Shown here: positions 58,000-64,000 of the stretch, one piece after another
Layout of the letters: each line of letters begins with the position of its first letter
Numbering within the stretch: the first letter of the stretch is position 1
Assembly: GCA_029379385.1 (NCBI GenBank)
Contig: CM055607.1
Span: forward strand, 18,538,001 to 18,602,000
Length of the DNA stretch: 64,000 nucleotides
Source of the DNA: Quillaja saponaria
Taxonomy: Eukaryota > Streptophyta > Magnoliopsida > Fabales > Quillajaceae
Direction of reading: 5' to 3'
The notes under the pieces: generated by a model
Databases searched by the model: none
The model's input: the letters and a program-made list of their open reading frames with translations, nothing else
Told to the model about the DNA's origin: nothing
Made by a program: the position numbers and the translations under genes

Positions 58000-59479
58000 T
58001 CCCTAAACTTAACATTTTGCTAATCTCTGAGCAAAAGAAAGAATTACAATGAAGAAACATGACCATAGTTAGAAATATCAATGCTAAACTAATTATTCCT
58101 CTAAAATCCTCAAAATTTATTTCAACAACTTGACTCAAGATAAAATACAAATATATTTTCAATTTATCATGTTTGGACATATTTCAAATGTGTGTGTGAA
58201 AGTGTCTTTACCATTCTTTTTCTAATAATCCGAATAAGTTCATATCAGAATGAACTATAAACTATACTTAAACTCCTAAAAGTTCACTTTTTGCTCTCAA
58301 TCTTCACTAATGTAGGCTAATACTTAGTCAAAAATCAATTAGGCTTAATATAGCTTATAATGTGAGGATAGGATGAGGGTTATATGAAAAGGAAATTTAA
58401 GCTTACTTACTCTAAACACACTAAATCCTCATAAGCTACATGCTTAACTTTCTCCACCTTTTGGTATCAATTCCACTCAACTCAGACTTTATTTTTTACA
58501 GCTTGGCTCTTATGTGGGCATAACTTTTTAATGCATCCAACCTTTTTTTTTTCCTTTCTTTTTTCATTGCCAAACCTTTTGTTGCAATCAACAAGAAAGA
58601 TACCACACACCCCCAAACTTATTTTTTATTATGATAAGAAGGTAAAAACAAGTGCACCTATCTTGATTCATTTTTTTCCTCCTAATTTGCTTTTGTTTTT
58701 TCTTTGCAAAAATCATAGTCTTGTTGTAGATTAATATGCTTAAAGTGACAGGGTGCAAATAGGGTACAAGAATAAAATGATTCAGCTAACATTGTATGGT
58801 ATAAGAGAGAAAAGGCTTTAAGCTCAAAGTGGGTGTCTAAGGATAAATAAAACAAGATGTGTAAGAAAGGATCAACTAGTCCAATAATGGCCTAAATTAT
58901 GTTTCTAACTAAGTCCCTACTAGGATTCATCTCAAGAAAAAAATTAAAGCTAATTCAAAGGTTTAGAAGTAACCTAAAGTTCACTTAAACATAAACAATC
59001 TCTAAATTATACTGAACCTAAGTAAATGAACCTTGTGCATGAGTGTATGAAATCCATCATAATCACAACAAAATAAAAAACAATAATTCATGTACTGAAT
59101 CAAAAATCTACTTCTAGGATATTATCAGGAGGAATGAGGAACAATAAAACAATCTAACAAACATAAACACTAGAATAAGACACTAAGTACTTAAACATCT
59201 ATATTACAACCTACATACCAGCAAATTAAAACATAATAACAAATGTTACAACGAAATAATTACAACCCGAAACCTAAACTAAGTAGTGTCCTCAGTACTT
59301 AACAAAATAGAAAAAGAAGGAAAAATATAGCGAAAGATAGGAAAAGAAAAGAAAACTACCTCATTCATTGGAGTTAATCTCCTCCTCAAACCAATTAAGC
59401 TAGAACAAAGTAAGTGGCACAGGAACTGTTGGAAAGGTTCTTGCATCCCTCCTCAAGTCCACCGAACAATCACTCAAGA

Positions 59480-60460
59480 ATTGATTGTTCTATAGTAGGA
59501 TGGCATTGGTGAACATGTTCTGTTTTATTGCTTGCATCTCTAAGAGGGATATACACTGAGGCATAGAGGGCAGCTTCATATTCGTTGGCTTCAGGATTGG
59601 TGTGGTAGAGGCACTAACTTTAATGGCTTCGTAATTTCGTTTCAGGAACTTTGTCAACAACTTATCATCAGTGAAGCCTTTATGATGCTCTAGCTCCTTA
59701 CTATCCACCTAAGCACCCTAGCCAAGTGATAAAGTCTCATAATTAGAGACTGGGGGCCACAAGCCTAGTGTCTTACCATTCACACCTTGCAATATGACAT
59801 TATAAATCACATCATCAATGTCAATTGTTTTCCCTCAGAGGATGACATAAAGTAAAAGTGCCTTATCCTTTGTCACGTCACTTGGCATGACCAGTTGGGT
59901 GAAGGTTGGCTACAATAAAGTAATACCAAGGCATAGCACGTGATTCTAATTGGTTGGCCTTGAAATGTACAGGCTCTCCATTTGTCATCTTCCAGTAATA
60001 ATACTGGCATCATAAGGCATTGAGCACCTTAGTATAATTAACCTCTTCCCTTATATATTGCACGTACTCATCCTTACCAATGTTTAGAGCACCATAGAAG
60101 GCATTAATAGCCTTGCTATCAAACTCGACTTGCCTTCCTCTCACTAAGACTTATCCATCAATGTGCTAAGAGACATTGGCATAAAACTTTCGTACCTGGG
60201 GAATTGCATAAATTTGCCTCCATTGATGTTAGTCGATGATGGTCTGTATATAGGGGAAGTTGTGCACTTGGAAACCCCCTTTGTTGCATAGTCCTCTTAG
60301 CAGGGACTTATTATTTCTTCCTTTTGATTTGGGAGAGGTGAATTTGGTGGTGTCATAACAAGGGTCAGTGGTAGTGCATGAGCGCTTGTGATCTATAATA
60401 AAAGTGAACCTGTACAAAAGAAAACCCAAACTCCAAAACAATAACCCCTCAACAAGTCAA
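59480..60460 (-). pseudogene. PTP-domain ORF remnant (third ORF of the Athila-like element)
   Basis: The minus strand reads KSLLRGLCNKGGFQVHNFPY, then QVRKFYANVS, VLVRGRQVEFDSKAINAFYG, and further EYVQYIREEVNY. This matches the putative plant transposon protein domain found in the extra ORF of Athila and related elements (VVREFYAN...VRGxxVxFDxxxIN). Interrupted by stops; a last open part covers 59490-59708. Function of the domain is unknown. Confidence 0.65.
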
Positions 60461-61746
60461 CTACAGCCCCTCGATTCAAAGTATAAATCTTGCAATCATT
60501 TGTAATTTGAAAACAAAGCAACATCTCCAAAGCATACCCAAATAATCAAAAACAAGCTATCTAAAATATGCATTATATTCACAATTCCACCATATCAGAA
60601 AGATATCACACCATAATATACCATTATCCCCATCATATTCGACATAAGTGTTAGAGCGTATACTAATTCATGAATAATATGTATCAAGAGTGGGGCTGAG
60701 TGAGAAAGTCATGCAAAATTATCCCAAGATAACATCAATCAACCCACATCAATATATATATATATATACACACACACCCCATGTATTCCATCTATACACA
60801 ATATATTAATGTAAACATGAAAACCCACATGTTATCAGCCTAACTTAAAAGAACTAAGCATAGATAATCAAAAGACCACAAATCATTACCCATCCATGGC
60901 ACATAATCGAATTGAAATAGAGAAGTCAAGAAAAGTTACTTGGATATTCAAAATCTTCAAGTAAAAACATCGTGCAAAGTGAAGAGTGCAAGTGTTGATT
61001 CTTTAAAATAGAGTAGGTGAGTGTTTGAGAGATGATTTTTGGTGGGGAAGGTTTGATTTTGGGGGAAGGAGGTTAGGGATTTGACTTATTATGTCTTATG
61101 GGGTCTAAAAATATGTTTTTAAAACTAAATTCCATGATAGGGCACTATGCTGCCATGTGTTGGGACGTCGCAACAACCAAATATAATTTTTTGAACTGTG
61201 GCACCTTGGAATTAGAAACCATAATGCCAACCCTTACGTCTGTTTTCTAATTTTTCAAATTTTAAGGACACTAAGAGGCCATTGAGTGTGGCGCCGAGGT
61301 GTTGTTTTCTTTGATTTATTTGAGGTATAAGGGGTTTGGGGTGCCGTGGCATGAGCATGTGTGAGGCTGTGGCTCCACCTTATCTAAGTTGAATTGGATT
61401 TTAAACAGAGAGCTAGGCGCTATGGCTACAGTGTAGGTGAAACCACATCACTAACCTCTTTGACTTACATACCTGGAACTTGACTTTTGGCTGGGTTGGT
61501 GTCTGCCGTGGTGCCAGTGCTTTTGGCTATTTTCTTTTTCTTGGCTTAATCCTACATAAGCAATTTCTAGGTGAGAACATTACACTATACTAAATAAATA
61601 GAAAAGTTTAAAACTTGGGTTGTCTCCTAAGAAGTGCTTGGTTTAAAGTCTTTGGCTGACTAAGTTGTGCTTAAATGGTGTCGTCAAGGTAGATGAAAGT
61701 ACTATGTTGATCAAGCTTTCTTCCCCAATAGTACTTAAACCTTTGT

Positions 61747-62370
61747 CTATTCAACTTTGAACATTACATCCAGGTTGGTAGTAGTTAGCTCCACAGCTCC
61801 ATAAGGGAACACTATAGTGATAGTGAATGCACCGAACCATCTTAACTTAAGCTTGCTTATAAATAGTCTCAACCGGGAGTTGTACAGTAGAACTTGTTGA
61901 CTTGGTTCAAAGTAGGCATTTAACAATTTCTGATCATGTAATCTCTTGGTCTTTTCCGTGTAGAACTTAACATTCTCATTGGTATGGAGTCGAAACATAT
62001 ACTTCTCTGTCAGTTGGAGAAGCCTCTTCTCACCAGTTGATTCATGATCCAAATTAAATTTCTTAATAGCTCAATAGGCATTGTGTTCTAACTCAACTAG
62101 TGGATGACAAGCCTTTCCAAAAATTAGTCTATATGTTGACATACCTATGAGAGTCTTGTAGGCTAGTTTTGTATACCAATAGTGCAACGTCCAATCTCTT
62201 GGACTAGCCCTTTCTAAATAGACCTACTGTCTTTTCCAATATCCTCTTGATTTCCCGGTTAGAAACCTTAGCTTGCCTACTTGGTTGGGGTGGTAAGCCA
62301 ATGCAACCTTGTGAGTGATCCTGTATTTCGGCGAGTAAGGCTCCCACTTGTATACTATAAAAGTGGGACT
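61747..62370 (-). pseudogene. Athila-type integrase C-terminal remnant
   Basis: Reads YRITHKVALAYHPNQ and EVSNREIK-like ([15 protein letters not shown]), then [20 protein letters not shown] and LYNSRLRLFISKLKLRWFGA followed by FPYGAVEL. This is the end of the Gypsy/Athila integrase core and its C-terminal region. Frameshifts join the pieces. Reverse transcriptase is not found upstream. Confidence 0.82.
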
Positions 62371-62379
62371 TTCCATTAC

Positions 62380-63179
62380 TAGTGCTGGCTTGGGGGGAAG
62401 GGTGCCAAAATGGGTAAAGATCTTCTCCTTGAGAAAGCTTGTACCACTCATATGCCATATCATGTAACTGATAGCTAACTAACTTCACTGCCCGAATCAG
62501 GTCACACCCCAAAGCGACACATAATCGATCAAACTCCTCTAAGAAAGTATAAGGATCTTGGGTAAAATCCACACCAGAGAATTTAGGTGGCTACATCTTA
62601 CTGAAATCATGCAATGACACAAATACTATTTTATCTTATTGAGCTAGAACTGGAGGGTTTGCCTCTTGTTGAGGCTGAACAGGAGAAACTTGAGGAGGCT
62701 ATGGTTAACCTTCTGAGGTTGATGTTGCTGAACTAAAATCCCAACTAAGTCACCCACAATCCTCTGCACTTTGTCTATTCCTTGCATAAGTTGCTCTAAA
62801 TTAGGATCAGGTGCCATTGCTTCAACTTGCTCAGTGGCTCTACCTCTACCTTACCACGTCCTCTACTGACCTCTACCTCTAGCTATTAATACCTGAGGAC
62901 TAGTAGAGCCCTCAGTCAGAGCCTAGCATCCTATTGCCTCCCACGACTAGTAACACGGTTACTTCACTTCATTGTATCTAAAATAAGCACAAACAAATTC
63001 AATATATGTTTTTCATATAAGGAAAAGGACAATATATTATAGAATCACAATTTGAAGTTTAAAGATGAATTAGGACATATTACTAAGTCCACATATGTCT
63101 TGGGGTAATGTACGTAAACAAAGTAATCATATCCCACACTTGCAGCCATGGACCTCTAAACATGGTTCTGATACTAACA
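62380..63179 (-). pseudogene. Tekay/Del-like Gypsy gag remnant and primer-binding site
   Basis: The minus strand has the start of gag: a Glu/Gln-rich stretch (DPNLEQLMQGIDKVQRIVGD, about 62760-62815), then KIVFVSLHDFSKM, PPKFSGVDFTQDPYTFLEEF, and RAVKLVSYQLHDMAYEWYKL (about 62440-62500). It is preceded by a primer site TGTTAGTATCAGAACC (63163-63179), related to the Met-tRNA type. The reading changes to Athila integrase at about 62370-62390. Contains stops, so not functional. Confidence 0.75.
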
Positions 63180-64000
63180 TGTCACACCCTACATGGAGGC
63201 ATGACAGACCGGAAGAACAGATAACCAAACTTTCGTAACCATGAATCAAAATCAAAAGAATTACACATAATCATTAACTCAAATAAAAGTTAAAAGAAAG
63301 TTTCATAAAAAATACAGCTATATATAAACAGATGTGTATTGAAAGGAAGAGTAATAAAAAATTTAGACAGAAGTTTCGCGTAAAATGGAACATGCCTTAG
63401 TAATACAAACAATGTATAAATCATCCTGCTTATATGCAACAACAACATCAATAATAACACAATATCAACAAGGATATTCGCTCCATTTTCATATAAGAAA
63501 AACCAATAACCAAACTATTACACAATTAAAAAGTTCATGACTTAAACTTTAATGTGATTGCCAATTCTTCATCTTTGGCTTCAAGATAGTGATCTCATAT
63601 GAATACCTTGCCATAATAATTGTAACATCTCCCAAATTAATACATAAGTTAAGTATCTTAAGAGCTAAATAGGATTTAAAATTCAATATCAAGTTTATAC
63701 ATATTATTTCTTGTATAGGAATAGTACATGTGCGTATAAAATATGTATAGGATACGTATTAGCATAGGAGTAGTGTATACATAAAAATACAAGTATAAAC
63801 GTATAGGGAAATACATAAAAAAACATGAACAACTGTGGGAGTTGGAACAAAGATGGAAAAATATTACATGGTGGCGTTGGAAGATGACGAGAAAATTATA
63901 AAATATAGGTTACTTGCTAGAAAAGGAAATGTGATGAATTAGGTGTAAGAAAAAGATTAAATATAACAATTTGCAATTAATGAAGGGACTTAGGTGTAAG
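63180..64000 (-). repeat. Tekay/Del-like Gypsy LTR, running off the right edge
   Basis: Begins TGTCACACCCTACATGGAGG (plus-strand view) directly next to the primer site, as in Gypsy LTRs whose ends read TGTCACACC...GGTGTGACA. At least 821 bp are in the window; the far end lies outside. Confidence 0.65.

Larger units (their letters stand above)
56711..62370 (-). mobile_element. 3' portion of a second Athila-like Gypsy element
   Basis: Minus-strand element with, in order: integrase C-terminal sequence (62350 down to 61740), an ORF with plant-transposon-like (PTP) domain sequence (about 60450-59700), non-coding DNA, a polypurine-like AAGTTTAGGGA, and the 3' LTR (56711-57999). The 5' half (gag, protease, RT) is absent and replaced by a different Gypsy family at about 62380. 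LTR ends match the first element's (TGACACxAATTTTGTAA and a TTATxACA/TTATCA end). Confidence 0.75.

Noticed and set aside
1..64000. CRISPR arrays, operons, prophage or other prokaryotic systems
   Set aside because: Direct repeats here are transposon LTRs or plant tandem duplications, genes are spliced and of plant families, and there is no cas-like or phage-like coding.

Overview
The window is nuclear DNA of a flowering plant, almost certainly a eudicot. It is AT-rich and has spliced genes, TATA-box promoters and plant-specific families (OVATE proteins). It is crowded with plant retroelements: RTE and L1 LINEs, a TRIM, Copia, Athila-like and Tekay-like Gypsy. No bacterial, organellar-genome or viral backbone is present, apart from one small plastid-tRNA-like scrap. 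The species cannot be fixed from the sequence alone.

Only four protein-coding genes look functional. (1) 1846-4377 (+): the last three coding exons of a UEV1-type ubiquitin-conjugating enzyme variant, whose first exon lies left of the window and whose second intron in view carries a clean 874-bp TRIM. (2) 22084-22929 (+): an intronless CAF1 deadenylase with all five DEDDh residues. (3) 32342-33085 (+): an OVATE family protein of the OFP13/15/18 type. (4) 47352-47891 (-): a second OVATE protein of the OFP6 type. From memory, UEV1C/OFP15 and UEV1D/OFP18/OFP6 are also neighbours in Arabidopsis, so UEV1-OFP-OFP looks like an old conserved gene block that transposons have spread apart. The functional links are loose: K63 ubiquitin chains, mRNA deadenylation, and transcriptional or growth repression. 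It is a neighbourhood, not a pathway.

Region by region. 1-4650: UEV1. 4650-7440: AT-rich spacer. 7440-10090: a decayed RTE LINE, followed at once by telomere-like repeats (10103-10230). 10640-19345: a decayed L1 LINE on the minus strand, broken inside its endonuclease by a 2561-bp solo-LTR-like insertion with a target-site duplication. 19641-21084: two abutting PIF/Harbinger-like MITEs. 22-23 kb: CAF1. 23.3-32 kb: non-coding DNA with local duplications. 32-33 kb: OFP. 36.9-42.2 kb: a local duplication, then a Copia LTR, primer-binding site and gag remnant. 47-48 kb: OFP6-like. From 49 kb to the end: nested Gypsy elements, namely an Athila-like element with gag and protease but no polymerase, a CACTA transposon end, the 3' part of a second Athila-like element, and a Tekay-like gag and LTR running off the right edge.

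I found no previously unknown multigene system. The most informative observations are the conserved gene block, the intronic TRIM, the telomere-like array joined to a LINE 3' end, the solo-LTR insertion that splits the L1, and the chimeric Gypsy structures at the right end. Repeat boundaries come from reading alone. Those supported by target-site duplications are firm; the others are approximate.
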